Shown here: in pieces, positions 44,471 to 56,070 of the stretch
How positions within the stretch are numbered: the first letter of the stretch is position 1
Layout: every line of letters starts with the position of its first letter
Source of the DNA: Holtermannia corniformis
Lineage: Eukaryota; Basidiomycota; Tremellomycetes; Holtermanniales
Direction of reading: 5' to 3'
Assembly: GCA_001599935.1 (NCBI GenBank)
Contig: BCIJ01000013.1
Span: 455,469-519,468, forward strand
Length of the DNA: 64,000 nt
The notes under the pieces: model-generated
What the model saw: only the letters and a program-made list of their open reading frames with translations
What the model was told of the DNA's origin: nothing
Database searches by the model: none
Made by a program: the position numbers and the translations under genes

Positions 44471-45624
44471 ATGCGCGTGCAAATGAGGACAGTTTTAGCG
44501 GTGCTTGCGACTGCTGTGGGCTATGTAACGGCCAACACGCCAAACCAAGACTGCGTAAACAAGTGCACGGACTACAGCATCGTACTGGGGAATTGCAGGA
44601 ATGAATACGGGAACAACCGTGAGTTGTATGCGATGTTGGTAGGCCAGTGTGCTTGTCCTGGCCTGTCTCGAGACGGGAAGCCTCTCAGCAGATATGTAGA
44701 CAGCTTGCCAGAGTCGCACTCGACAACTGCTGCGAATGGCGTGCTCCCTGTGCAACGCGGCGTGGCATGTAGCACACGTCGCGAGCTATCGCTTAGCCTA
44801 CATAGACCACAAGCTAACCAAACGCAGCTATCTGGCACGAAGACACTGCCAACGAGTTCCTCGCGTGTCTGTGCGACGGCAAAAAGGCCGACGCAGAGCT
44901 CGGCTTCGACGCCATGAACACGGTCATTGGCGTTTGCCAGTCTTGTACTTCAACGCCTCCTGTCGTGCGGAGTGAATTATCGGTGAGTTCTCTTCTCTCC
45001 TCCTCCTCTACCCCAGCTGCTCCGATCTTCCCCTCCTTTCTCCTCCATCTGTCGTCACGGGCTGGACCGGGCAAGGCAATACCAAACCCCCCATGTACCA
45101 ATAGGCTAAGGCAAAGCGCCAACGCAAAATGTGAAGAGCAACACTGCAAAGTCAACCTCAAACTCATCTCAAACTCAATCCTGAGGCGCACAAGGCTAGA
45201 AGCTCACCACCATGTACAACAGCAAGCGCTTGATCTGTGCGCAATCTACAAGTCAGACGGCAGCTCCAAAGACGCCGTCCGCTTCACGCCAACGTCCTAC
45301 AACATCGAGCCCTACTACGACTAGATTTCTCCTCTCCCTCTCTTGTCCTTTCCATTCGATCTACTCCTTCCTTCACTGTATTTGTATGACACCGACTTAC
45401 ACTTCTTCCCTCTGCAGCAACTCAACACGCTCTGTGCAATCTACCAGCAGAACGGGACGGTCACCAATGCCACTTCGTTCGCGCCAACATCGTACACGCC
45501 AACTCCAATCGGATCAGTTGCCAATACAACTGACGAATCGGGTGCGATGCGACTTGGGCTCGGCAATGTCGCCGCTGGTGTCGGCGGTGCTGTGGTTTTG
45601 GCGGTAGGCGTGATCGGTCTCTAG
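44471..45624 (+). CDS. Small cysteine-rich secreted/GPI protein with two alternative last exons
   Basis: Exon 1 is 44471-44618: signal peptide MRTVLAVLATAVGYVTA, then DCVNKCTDYSIVLGNC. Exon 2 is 44828-44982: ANEFLACLCDGKK ... VIGVCQSC. Together they give a C-x3-C ... C-x-C ... C-x2-C pattern seen in small fungal surface proteins. Exon 2 ends in phase 0. Two homologous phase-0 last exons follow: A (45223-45324), ending YNIEPYYD and stop, no anchor; and B (45418-45624), with LCAIYQQNGTVTNATSFAPT, a Ser-Gly-Ala site and a hydrophobic GPI-type tail (AAGVGGAVVLAVGVIGL). Forms would be about 134 (secreted) and 169 residues (GPI-anchored precursor). Intron 1 is 209 bases and stays open in frame if retained. 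Function unknown. Confidence 0.65.
45223..45324 (+). other. Alternative terminal exon A (soluble form)
   Basis: Preceded by acceptor CAACAG, phase 0. Encodes QALDLCAIYKSDGSSKDAVR and 13 more residues, then TAG. It shares 14 of 30 aligned residues with exon B, including LCAIY and PTSY. It has no hydrophobic tail. Confidence 0.65.
45418..45624 (+). other. Alternative terminal exon B (GPI-anchor form)
   Basis: Preceded by a pyrimidine tract and acceptor TCTGCAG, phase 0. Encodes QLNTLCAIYQQNG..., an N-glycosylation-type Asn-Gly-Thr and Asn-Ala-Thr, and a C-terminal hydrophobic GPI-type signal ending VGVIGL, then TAG. Confidence 0.7.
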
Positions 45625-45736
45625 TGCCTGCTGTCATAGATCTTGTACAGATAGAGCGCAATGGACGTTCATTGTTCATTCAGCTTGAGCGATTAATACA
45701 AGCGCAGGTTCTTGCTCGCCCAAGATACCGGTCTTT

Positions 45737-47059
45737 TCACTCCGAAGTCGTAGATGGCGACCATTTGAAGTCCCATTCACTAAGCCCGATTTTGCCGCCC
45801 AAGGCCCTCCATCGTTCGGTATTGCCATGTCGTATATCGATGCACTTTGCAACGAGGTCGGGAAAGTAGGTATCTGGATCGTACTCGAACTGAAGGCGTT
45901 GAGTAAGGGATGTTGCGACGATGGACGGAACTCACTTCGAGTTCACCACCGTACTTTTGGAGCAGTTGTGGTGCTGCTGTTATACCCTCTGTTGCCAAGT
46001 TGACATTCGTTTTGATCTATTGAAGTTAATATCTGCCTCTCACGGGGGAAACGGTCTAAACACTTTAGTCTTTGTCACGGGGCTATGCTGTGTCAGCAGG
46101 CATGTTGTGAAAGCACATACACTCACTCGATGAACGGCCAGAGGAGCGTCAAGAATAGGGACCCAAGCCACGGCATGGATAAGATGGCGGCCACGCCTAG
46201 TCGTTCCTGCCGACCGTCAGATGTAAGGCCATCACTCTCCGCAACAGACTGACGACATAGTGTGTTTGCAATATGCTGAGAATTTGCCGCGAGACGTTCA
46301 TGGCGCCCGAGTGCGTCTTGACCTTTCCAGAGAGATCGACGCAAAAAATCAAGTTCCTGGATTACTTAGACTCTGATCATCTGACAAGTAGNGGTGCGGA
46401 CTGACTCCACGCCGGCCGGCATCAGATCGATGGCCCGTTCCGCCATGAACACTACGAATTGCACCTGGGTTATGCTTGGCATTGTAAGGTTCTTGGCCGG
46501 GATCAGGTAGAACATGGGCTGAGAGTTGACACTGTATCCCACCAAGACTTGTTTGCCCGCTTCTGCCTGTGCTACGTATGAGTTGTAGTCGATATCGACA
46601 CGACCGCACAGACCTCTTCTTTGACCCTATCGGCCGACCGCTGTACATCGTAGCAATCGAATGTACGTCGCCATATAATGTGCTTCTCTAGCCGAGTCTT
46701 GGCAGTCTCTACGTTGCCTTTGACTGCAATAAGAAAGCTGCCCAGCGAGGTCAGTCTGTGCACCAAGACGACGTAGCCGTGCTCACCGAGTCAAACATTC
46801 TCGAGACTAGTCAAACTCAGCTCCCGAGCGTTTATTTAGGAGCTTCCCTCACTAGATATTGCTTCTCAGCGTCGCTCAGCTCGGCCTTCTCTGCACTGCC
46901 CTCTTGAACGGGCAGAGCTCCGATCGCCTCGAAATGCTCCAGGAGGCTTTGGTACTTGCGTTCGCCATCCGCAACGATCTTCAGACGATCCGTCCTTGGC
47001 GGTATCTCGGTGTGTTCCGTCGGGGGTGGTACAATAGCCGTCTTCGACACTGTTGACAT
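45737..47059 (-). CDS. Sec14-like CRAL-TRIO phosphatidylinositol transfer protein
   Basis: Cytosolic lipid-binding protein of the Sec14 family. ATG 47059 (MSTVSKTAIVPPPTEHTEIP). CRAL-TRIO N-domain: NVETAKTRLEKHIIWRRTF. Lipid-binding core: AEAGKQVLVGYDSQSQPMFY, MAERAIDLMPAGVENLIFCV, then DLSGKVKTHSGAMNVSRQIL, SILQTHYERLGVAAILSMPW and FLTLLWPFIDPVTKTKIKTN. It ends PQLLQKYGGELEFEYDPDTY and SEWDFKWSPSTTSE with TGA 45737-45739. These blocks appear only after removing short introns. The ambiguous base 46392 lies in the intron between GVE and NLIF. The specific lipid ligands are not known. Confidence 0.88.
46392..46392. other. Ambiguous base (N)
   Basis: The only N in the window. It lies inside an intron of the Sec14-like gene, so it does not affect the protein. 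Confidence 0.95.
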
Positions 47060-47628
47060 AGCTGGTGCAAACTTGCGGGCAAGTGGACGTCATGCTGTAA
47101 GCTTGATCGCGCCCCGTGCCTGGATCGAGATGTGTCATGTGACCTGCAAAGCTCTGATGCGCTGTAGGTATAGAACAGACGCGGACACGATGCAGCTGCC
47201 TCTGGGCACCTACAAGACGTCCACACTGGGTGTTACGCCTGCTAGGAGCTTTGAAACGACTGGAGTAGGATGGTGACACGGGGATCGGTATACTTCACCG
47301 ACAAAGTGCGCTGGGAACTGTAGGCTGATCGGGAGCTACGGAGGCTGTAGAGCAGTGGGTGTTGTGCTCCTATATGATGGCAGATCCTACAGGCTGGCAG
47401 AACAGCCATACGCATGAACGATCGATTGATGCATCACGGGCGGATCCCTCCACAAAATGCCACAAACATAAATCCTCCCGACAAATCCACCGAACATACG
47501 GTGCAAAGTTGGATGGGTTGGGCGAGGTCCCTGAAACAGCACAAGTCACTTCGTGTGAGTCAGTGCTCTCAGCGATAGACTGAAGGTGACACTGACAGTG
47601 CTACTATCAGCGCTTTTACATCTCCATC
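47060..47628. promoter_or_regulatory. Divergent promoter region Sec14-like / TIM10
   Basis: About 570 bases between divergent starts. No gene supported; open frames on both strands lack motifs. It ends in a short pyrimidine-rich leader before ATG 47629. Confidence 0.4.
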
Positions 47629-48049
47629 ATGTCTTTCCTTTTCGGCGGAGCCAGTACGTCACAGACCCATCGAACGTCCGATAGTCCTCGTCACTGACTT
47701 GCATCCTCTGTAGACCAAAACGCGGGTGCTGTAGACCCTGCCAAGATCGAGATGGCCATGGCTGAGCTCGATATGATCACCGATGTCTTGTACGTCAGCT
47801 CCTACCATTGCCTACTGCGCACCCATTGACCCACTCAGTAACCGTCTTGTGACTTCATGCCACACAAAGTGCATCGCACCCAACCCTCAGCAGACGCGCT
47901 ACGCCGAGCCGGATCTCAGCAAGGGCGAAGCTGTCTGCATTGATCGGTGTACGGCCAAGTTCTTTGCCGTGAATGCCAAGGTCGGCGAGCGGATGAGCGC
48001 CATGGGCGGTCAGGCGGCTAGCGGCGGTGGCTTTGGCGGTACGCGATGA
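47629..48049 (+). CDS. TIM10: TIM10, small Tim chaperone of the mitochondrial intermembrane space
   Basis: Forms the Tim9-Tim10 hexamer that guides carrier and beta-barrel precursors across the intermembrane space. ATG 47629 (MSFLFGGA, then an intron, NQNAGAVDPAKIEMAMAELD). Twin CX3C motifs are intact: SCHTKC and VCIDRC. They are separated by 19 residues including YAEPDLSKGEAV, the Tim10-specific stretch. TGA at 48047-48049; the Gly-rich end GGQAASGGGFGGTR is typical of fungi. Three exons with two short introns. It is about 100 residues, the usual length. Import depends on the Mia40 relay, known from the family. Confidence 0.95.
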
Positions 48050-48197
48050 GCGGATGCACTGTATGATGACCCGTGCTTGTGTGTTTCGTATGAGAGTGCG
48101 GCAGTCAAGGCGCCAGGAGCTCACCTCACCAACACCTGCTTGGCTTGCTTACGTTGATTGCATTGACAAAGCCCAGCACAGTGTGATGCAATGCATT

Positions 48198-49878
48198 TCA
48201 AGCGTCACCATCGCCAAACGTCATCGCTAGGATCCGGTCATAATCCTCTACGACCGTCTCGAATGTCTTTGCCAGGCCGTCCTTGCGCTCATCAGGCGTC
48301 ATGGTTGATAGGATTTCCTGCAGTCAAGGGCATCAGTGACGGCACAATGACTGCGCGGGACCACAAACATAGTTGAAGCGGAACAATCTGGCTTTGACCT
48401 GTGTGCGTGGTAAGCAACTGCGCACGGGCGCGAATCTACGCCAAGGTCGCTCAACGCACCTGCAACCGCCAAGCCCTGTAAGCCATCCTATCGCTGCGAT
48501 CGAGATCACGCAGCAACAGCATCTCAATCAGTCTCTGGAACTGCCGCTACGAAGTGTCAGTGCCTGCCTACACGCCTCACGCTTCACCGACCTCGGCCAT
48601 CTTCTTCTCCTTCCGCTTGCCCTCTTCCCACTGCGCGCGCGCCTTGCGATCACCAACCCCAACATTCAGCTTGAACCCTTCATCCCGGTCAATCCCAGCG
48701 CGCACGAGCTCGCGCAAGTCGTTGCGATCACGCAAATCTTCAAACGCTTCCGATGGGTCTTCGACGGTCAATTCGGCAACGTCGGTGCGAGACAGGGCGT
48801 GCTTGTACAGAGCCGAGTAGAGGGCTGAGCCGTGGCCTTTGTGTTGGTACGGTGGGAGGATGACGAATTGGCTGGTTCGGTCAGTATGGAAGAGGCGCGT
48901 AGAGAGAAGACGGACCTGAGACGCAGACGGACATGGTCCGGGTAGCACCAAAAAGGATAGGCTGAGACGTAGCCGGCAAAGTGGTACGTGTACGCATCCG
49001 GCGTGTCTGGCCGCCGACGGCGTTCGAACCTAGCCATGTCGGCTCAGCGTGGCTCGTACGTGAAACAGTCAACTTACAGGGTGATAAACTCCCACGCATC
49101 CTCGTCTTCCTGAATATAGCTTCCGCCCTCGATATACAGTAACACGAAGAGCTGCACGCGCCGGTGGTACTCCTTGAAGCCGGGCGTATCCCACGTTGAC
49201 TGTTATGGGACCATCAGCACGATGCAACCGCTGGACAAAGTGCCTCACCTTGTACATCTCAAACACGACTGCTCCATCATCGCCCTCGGTCACATCGCCA
49301 TTCGCCTTGCCCTTGCCCTTGCCTTTGCCGCCGCCATCCCCGCTACGAGAATACGAGCCAATCTTCTCGCCGGGCGGACGGAAAGTGACCGCGTCAGTCC
49401 TGACGGTCGCTTCAAAGTCGGCCAGGCTTTTGGTATAGTCTCAAAACCGGCATTAGCTCGCTGCAGACAAGATGGCATGGACAGGCCTCACCGGACGGAA
49501 TGAAGCTGTACAGTGTCTTTTCGATATCGTCCGCAGGAGTTGCACTGGATGATAGCTTGGCATCGTGGGTTACTTGGAGGAGCTGCTTCAAGCTACCCGA
49601 TGCGAACGAGAGCTACGATGCGTCAACTTGCTACTTCCGCAGCTCGGTGAAGCTGCTCTGCAGCAAAGCGTACGCACCTGGATATCCAAGCCCTTGTATC
49701 CGAAGATCTTTTCTTTGTCTCCAAAGATTGGATAGGTGAACTCTGGGTGAAAGCTCGCACGCTCGCCGCCTTCGCGGACTGCGGTCGTTAGCTATGTTGA
49801 GTTTTGTGACTCGACATTAGCACACGTACCGAGACTGAGCGTGAGCGCCTCGTTCGAGTCTGCAAGCCAGGCGTCCAT
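48198..49878 (-). CDS. HAT1: HAT1, type B histone acetyltransferase catalytic subunit
   Basis: Acetylates Lys5 and Lys12 of newly made histone H4. ATG 49878 (MDAWLADSNEALTLSL) matches the family's N-terminal WxxDxNEAL pattern. Then FHPEFTYPIFGDKEKIFGYK, SDLADFEATVRTDAVTFRP with a Lys/Gly-rich loop, and GFKEYHRRVQLFVLLYIEGG. The GNAT core is QFVILPPYQHKGHGSALYSA (acetyl-CoA loop QHKGHG), followed by VAELTVEDPSEAFEDLRDRN. The C-terminal helical region ends ILAMTFGDGDA with TGA 48198-48200. Several short introns. An open frame continues in phase upstream of this ATG (see separate entry), but the ATG position agrees with the family start. Confidence 0.92.
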
Positions 49879-50391
49879 GTCTGTGGCTCGTGGTCTATGC
49901 AGAGCTGAGAAAGACACGAGAAGAGGCCAGGGTAGACGCGACTTGTTCGCGGTGGGTTTACGATCAGGAGTCTTCACCGGTGCAAATCGATCCATGTCTC
50001 CAATGCGTTGCCATACCGATTGACGGTATCTCTGATCCGTCGCTAGCGATCCGGTACTGACCGCTTGATGACTCTTTGTTAGTGCGGCCCGGCCGAGCTC
50101 TAGCATCGTCTGCATGGTGTGAGGGACATGTTTCAGCTCAACATCAGAGTTATACCAGCCGCGCCGGAGAGGCGTAGAGTCTCCAAATGCATTCAAACAT
50201 CCATGAGCAAGCCACTGTAGGATGCAGCGTTGGCACTGGCGTCGATATGGCTTGCGGGAGACAAAAAGCACGTAACCTGCTGCGTCAGATTTGCCACCGT
50301 GGCACTCTGCGTCTAGTTGCTCAGTCAAGCATCGGGACCGCGCGTCTCTCGATGACAGGGGTCGGCAAGTCTCATCCAGATATAACGCGGT
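49879..50391 (-). CDS. Unassigned coding-like exon upstream of, and in frame with, HAT1
   Basis: From an acceptor (TCTGCAG) at about 50392 the minus-strand frame is open for about 170 codons up to the HAT1 ATG, and in the same frame. It reads like protein: TALYLDETCRPLSSRDARSR, YVLFVSRKPYRRQCQRCILQ, WLAHGCLNAFGDSTPLRRGW, YNSDVELKHVPHTMQTMLEL. Farther upstream a possible first exon begins at ATG 50596 (MAPVSAELVAIVAVAAAGAV, hydrophobic), but I could not join it in phase. It may be a separate small gene whose stop is reached by an intron I did not find, or an N-terminal extension of HAT1. I do not recognise the family. Confidence 0.35.
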
Positions 50392-50880
50392 CTGCAGAGA
50401 ACCCTATCAAGACTACTGAATCGCACGACGTACGCTTGTCGCAGACTTTAATCTCAGTGGGCTACAGTGATTACGTAATAGTCACGTCTCGCACGGTAAA
50501 GCTGAAACGTCTCAGTCGGCGCAAACAGTGAGAAAGGACAGCACCGGCGGCGGCGACGGCGACGATAGCAACGAGCTCTGCTGATACGGGTGCCATTGAC
50601 AAGAGACAGCGCAGGCGCAGGCAAACGGCAGTGACAGAGCGATACGATCATTAGGCGGCGGCGGCGCGAGAACGCTAGGGCGAGCAAAGGCACCGCGCTC
50701 AAGGGCTCAAGCGTACGTGACCCGCGCAACGATTTTCCCATCGGCGACACGTCTGGACCAACATCATTATAATCGAGGACTGGACGGTGTACTGCTTGGT
50801 CAGAGGCATAGCTAGGACGTCCATCGGAGAATCAAGGTCGAACCGGCAGTCAAAGTATCCGATCACGCCACGCAACAATA

Positions 50881-53800
50881 ATGTCCATCGCCTCACGACC
50901 ACCCCCGTCGTCCAACAACAGTCCGCTCTCGCCAGCGCCTACAACGGCGTCATCGATGGGATACAGTGCCTACGCGGCCTCGTCGGCACCTAGCAGGATG
51001 CGGCAACCGTCACGCTCACGCCCAAGCGACGGTGATAGAGTCGATTCGAGGGAGATTGCTAGGGTTCACTGGGCTGCACTGAGAGAGTTTCTTGCGAGCT
51101 GGCTGGCGAGAGGTGTGTAGCGTCCTGTGATGCTGAGATGGGGCTCATACCGGGTAGAATCGCCAACCTCTCGAGCGTCGGCGAGGGAAAAGCTGACTCG
51201 CCTGACCAAACTTCAATTCCAAGAGCTCTCCACCGATGTGTACGATGAGCTTGTACGGCGTCAGGATGCAGAGAGGGGTGGACCCAATGGCGGATCAGGT
51301 CTGTCATCTATCACACGAATGAAAGTTCTCTTCTGACTGCGCCGCAGCGGCTCCTTTCCTACCTGTTCGCGACGACTTTCACCCGAAACGCAACCAGGCC
51401 CGACAGAAGCTTGCAACATTGCCGCGTAACCGGTTCAAGGACCTCGCAAGCGACGTCTTCTATGAGCTTCGCAGGCGATATCCCGAATTTGAAGAGGCAG
51501 AGAACCCATCGGACGCTCGATCTGAAATCTCATTCAATACCCCTCCTCCCGCACCAGGCCCTATTTCGGGCCACTCGTCCCGGCCATCTTATCATAAATC
51601 ATCATCATCCATGTCGCAGCAACAGCAACAACCCCAGCAGCCCGTGCTGAATCGGCTTGCGTCTGGTTCCTCACAGCGCTCTGGGAATGTCTCGATCCCA
51701 CGCGCAGATAGCAGGGAACAACAGCTGCAGGCGAGTGCGGCTGCGAATGAAGTCGTCGTGCCGAACAAATCACGACTACGGGAGGAAGAGATTGAAGTGC
51801 CGTATGCTCGCGAAAGCATGGCGCACTCGAGTTCGCGAAGGAGCAGCCTCGCAAGGGAGAGCTATGCTTCTGCTGGCCAGCAACAGCGAATCAGCCGTGC
51901 TCAGTCACAGGAACAAGAAACGTCGCCGGTCCCGACAGAGAACAAGGACTACTTTGATCGCATGTCGTTCAGCTCCAACGTGACAGGCGCTTCGAGGAGC
52001 CGAAATGTGAATGGCGGTGGTGGTTCTGGCTGGGACGAGGAGAGGGTCGATGCGATCCGCCGAGATTACGAATTGAGGATTGCTGGACTTGAGCGGCGGT
52101 TGACGGCTATCGAGGGTGAGAGGGATGAGGCGCGGCGGGTGGAACGCTTGGAGAAGGAGCGGGCGCGGGATCTCGAGGATGAAGTCCGAGGTATGAAGGA
52201 GGTGAGTGCGCCGCGTCTGTGTCGAAGCGGCAACTCATGCCATCAGCGCGCTGCAACTCATGCGAACGCGCTGCGATCCGTTCAGCATGAGCTTGATGTC
52301 GCCAACGACGCAGTCAATGCCGCACGGCGGCAAGGCGAGCAGAGTGTTCACGACGCTCGTGAAGAAACGGATCAATGGCGCGATCGCTGCGCTCAACTCG
52401 AAGATGAGCTACAACGACTCGAGGCCTCTGGTGGTCACGCCCGGGATGGAAGTAGCGACGAGGCCGTGCAGCTCAATCATGAGCTGCAGAACGAGGTCGT
52501 CAGTCTCCTGGACGAGCTCAAGGCGCTCTCGATCCGGCAGGATGAGATGCAGAATGCGCGCGATCAGGACGCAGCCGCCGTGAGGGAACTCGAGGACCGA
52601 GCGGCAGACTACAAACGGAAATGGGAGACGGTGCGGATGGAGCTGCGGAATCTCAAGGGTGCGCTGGGTTCGGCCGCGACCAGATTGTGGCTAATCAGGA
52701 TAGCTACATCAACCATGTTCGTCTCGAAGCCAGTCACGGACGACCACCTGCCCGCATCGGCGGATGGCAATGTTGCAGACGTGCACGTGCATGCGTTCCA
52801 GGCGGCTATTGATGCTTTGTTGACTGCTGCGAGGTCAGTCGAAGCCAGGTTGCCCGAGTTTCCCTGACAGCCGTAGATCGTCAACCCCATCAGGTGTCCT
52901 GCCGGCTATGAAGGGCGTCGTGATCGCAACGGCCGACATCTCCGAAGATGTCAAGGCATTCGAGGGGCACCCAAACCTCGACGTCGATGTCTCCCACCTA
53001 GAATCGCTCAAGCACCAATCCACAGCAACGCTCAACGCCCTCATGCAAGCCGCTCGAAGTCATGCCATGTCTTCCGGCTTGTCGCCCGTCAGCCTACTTG
53101 ATGCCGCCGCAGGGCACGTAACAGCCAACGTGGTGGAGATCATCAAGTTGCTCAAAATCCGTCGAGTTGGCAAGCCCGATCCCCGGAACAGCATCTTCAT
53201 GCGCGACTCCATTTCAGGGCCATCGAGCAAGATGGAGCGCTTGCGTGAGGAACCCGTGCGGCGCGGCTCATCTTCATACGACTCGCCGAGCCGCAGTAAC
53301 ACTGCGTCGCCGGCTGGCGGGTACGCGAATGGCTATGCGTCAGCATCAGCACCTGCCGTGCGGCCTCCTGCTCGAGGCATGAGCTTTCAGAGCGACTCGT
53401 TTGAGCTTGAGCGCAAGCCGTCGGCTGCGAGCGCGACGGATCGCATGCCAGAGCCCCCATCGAGGTCACAGAGCGTCAACAACCGGATTTCGCAAAGTTC
53501 GGCAACGACCTCTGGCGCTTCGAGTGCACCCCCACCGGCTGTTTTCGATACGCCAGTGGTAGCCGAGTACCCGCAGTACGGTCGCTCCAGTGATGAGTCA
53601 CATACACCTGAGCCAGAGCCGGAGCCACAGTTTGTTGACGGGGCTGATGATCGCGAATGGGAGGAGCTCAAGGTATGTAGGCCTGACGTCAGCTGCTTCG
53701 AGCTGATCTGTCGCAGCCATACCTGGAGAAGCAGTCCTCGGCACTCGTCAACTCGATCCAGAACTTGTTGGCTGCCATTCGATCTGGCGGACAAGGTCCG

Positions 53801-54052
53801 GCACTGAACGAGCACCTCTCCGAGGTGATCGCCATTGGCTCGTCAATTGTCGCCGTCGCCACGGATAGCTTACCGGGATCGCTACGGATCGAAGGCGACG
53901 CTCTGCTCAAGGACTTGGTCGAGAACACGGACAAACTGAGCGAGGCACAAAACCAGCCAGAGTTCACAAAGGTCATCCGGCAGCAGATTGCAAGTGCAAG
54001 CTTTGGGCTTGCAAAGAGCTTGAAGGCATTGATGAAGCTTGGGACCGAATAA
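50881..54052 (+). CDS. SPA2: SPA2-like polarisome scaffold
   Basis: Scaffold of the polarisome at growth sites; in yeast it links formins, MAPK kinases and Aip3/Bud6. ATG 50881 (MSIASRPPPSSNNSPLSPAP). Two Spa2-homology (GIT-type) repeats: KLTRLTKLQFQELSTDVYDE and KLATLPRNRFKDLASDVFYE, with LRRRYPEFEE. Then a Ser/Gln-rich linker and a long coiled coil (about 52040-52660, for example RIAGLERRLTAIEGERDEAR). A central helical domain follows (MKGVVIATADISEDVKAFEG). The C-terminal domain holds LNEHLSEVIAIGSSIVAVAT and QIASASFGLAKSLKALMKLG, ending TE before TAA 54050-54052. The domain order is that of Spa2. Few introns relative to its length. Confidence 0.9.
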
Positions 54053-54245
54053 GAGTCTTGATGGATGAGAGGTTGAATCTTGGGCAAGCGGGGTACCATT
54101 GATCTTTACTATGTCACTTGCTGCATGATCACCTTTGCCGCGGGAGCGCTAGCATCCCCAAGTGCTAGTACATTGCTAGCAGAACGATCGGCTATGTTTG
54201 TGCTTGTCTTTTTTGGTTGAAGGTAGGTACAGTACGCAAACGGCG

Positions 54246-55961
54246 ATGGAGGAGCAGCTATGGGCAGCTCTGGCCAACTGGATCAGCACAGAGCATGTCG
54301 GAGTCGAGCTTAATGTCGAATGGAAAACGGTGCCCGGTGCGTCGAAGCATGGTTCATTAGCATCTGCTGACTCTCATGCAAGGTGCCGGTCGAGGCTTGT
54401 TCATCAAAGATGACTTGGACGTGAGCGATCTATATCGAGCTGAGAGAGAGAACAAGCTGATATAGCTGCAGGAGGATCAGGTACTCCTCGGTGTACCCAA
54501 GACGGCCTTGCTCAATCCAGTCACGCTCTCTGCTGCGGGAACGTCAATGCCAGCGGCACTTTTTCATACCCCTGCTCCGATCAAGAACGGCAAGAAGAGA
54601 AAGGTGCCAAAGACAGGATCCTCGAGAACAGCAACGTCGGCCAAGTCAGATATACCACTGCCTCTTACATCTACGGCACTTTTATCGTTACACCTTGCCT
54701 TGACTCGAGATCCACAGAATCGGCATGCTTCACCGTGGAAGCCCTACATTGACGCCCTGCCTCAAGCATTCAGACCCTGGCACCCGCTCAGCTGGGTTGT
54801 GGAGCCTGGTTCCGATAGTGATGATCCTGCGACACTTCAGTGGTCTTGGTGGCATGAACTCGCAGAACAGGGAATGAGCTACGGCGCAAAGAAGAAGCTA
54901 CGCGAGATCAAGGAGAGATGGGACGATGATCACAAGATTCTGGAATCGGTTCTGGTAGGCAGTAGATCGGTGCGCGTGGGTCGTGCTGTTAATCTGGCTT
55001 AGCGCGATATGGAGCCTTTCAAATCTCAGAACATCCTCGAAGTCGTCAATACTGAGGCCCTGCTATGGGGATGGTTGTGCGGTCAGTTTTGGCGCTCTGT
55101 AATGAAGTTGCGCTCAGGCGTATGCAGTCAACACTCGTTCCATCTCCGTCGACCTCGGTCTGCCCCCACCACATCACCTCAACAACCACACGCTCTGTCC
55201 AGTCCTCGATATCGCAAACCACTCGTCTAGTAAAGATCTCATCATCCCATCACCCCGCAGCTTCCTATCACCGACAAATAGTGGACCCAAGGTACAAGGC
55301 TTCGAGATGATGACCCGACGCGGCGGCATGAAGAAAGACGATGAGGTATTGTTCGAATACGGTCGTCATTCACCGGCCACGCTGTGCGCTGAATATGGGT
55401 TCATTGAGGATGTTGGAGAAGATGGCATGGGTGGCCGACTCGGAGAAGTCGACATTGGGCAGTGGGTCGCAGACTTGTGGACCTCTCTACCACCTGAGGA
55501 GCGTGAATGGAAGGAGGAGATCTTGGTCAATGAGGGATACTGGGGGTATGTCAAGGTGCAGATTGAACGACATTCCTGACGTCAAGAAAAGCGATTACAC
55601 TCTACACCCACATCCGTCCCCTGCTCATCCATCGTACCGCGTGCAGGTCATGCTGAGGTGTTTTCATCTCCCACCGAACAAGGGGTCTAATGCGACATTA
55701 CTCTTCTTGCAGACCTTGACAGGGCAGCAAGAGACTGTTTCAGCCAAGAATGAGAACAGTGTTCGCAAGTCCTTGGTGGATGCCTGTGTCGCTGTCGGAG
55801 AGGCGTCCGAGGCGGGCCTGGCGCGACTGCGAGCTCTGATCGTTGATGGTATGGCGCAGACGCGGGTTGACGCGGTACGCATGTTACGGAGCATATGGGA
55901 GCTCGAGGCAGCCATCGCCAAGGGTGTGCGTGCCAGTATAGACGAAGGAGTTGTCTTTTGA
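54246..55961 (+). CDS. SET-domain lysine methyltransferase (LSMT/SETD6/Rkm-like)
   Basis: Protein lysine methyltransferase of the non-histone, Rubisco-LSMT-like class. ATG 54246 (MEEQLWAALANWISTEHVGV). SET start motif GAGRGLFIKDDL lies across an intron, followed by LLGVPKTALLN. The split-SET insert holds WKPYIDALPQAFRPWHPLSW. The AdoMet site is CPVLDIANHSS (consensus NH-C/S), then DDEVLFEYGRHSPATLCAEY with the closing YGF. The C-terminal helical substrate-binding domain runs to EGVVF, TGA 55959-55961. The substrate (ribosomal protein or other) cannot be inferred. ATG 54246 is the first in frame. It is convergent with the formate dehydrogenase gene. Confidence 0.85.
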
Positions 55962-56070
55962 TGCATCGCTTATCATGGATCATCCAGGTGGCACAGCAAT
56001 GTTGTACATGGACGGAAGCGTGGAGTGATGTCCATTCCCAGCATATCTCGTGCAACTGACTATCTTCAGG

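Noticed and set aside
46123..46344. Separate small minus-strand gene
   Set aside because: It is a frame shadow around the Sec14-like exons; the correct frame gives FCVDLSGKVKTHSG and ERLGVAAILSMPW after splicing.
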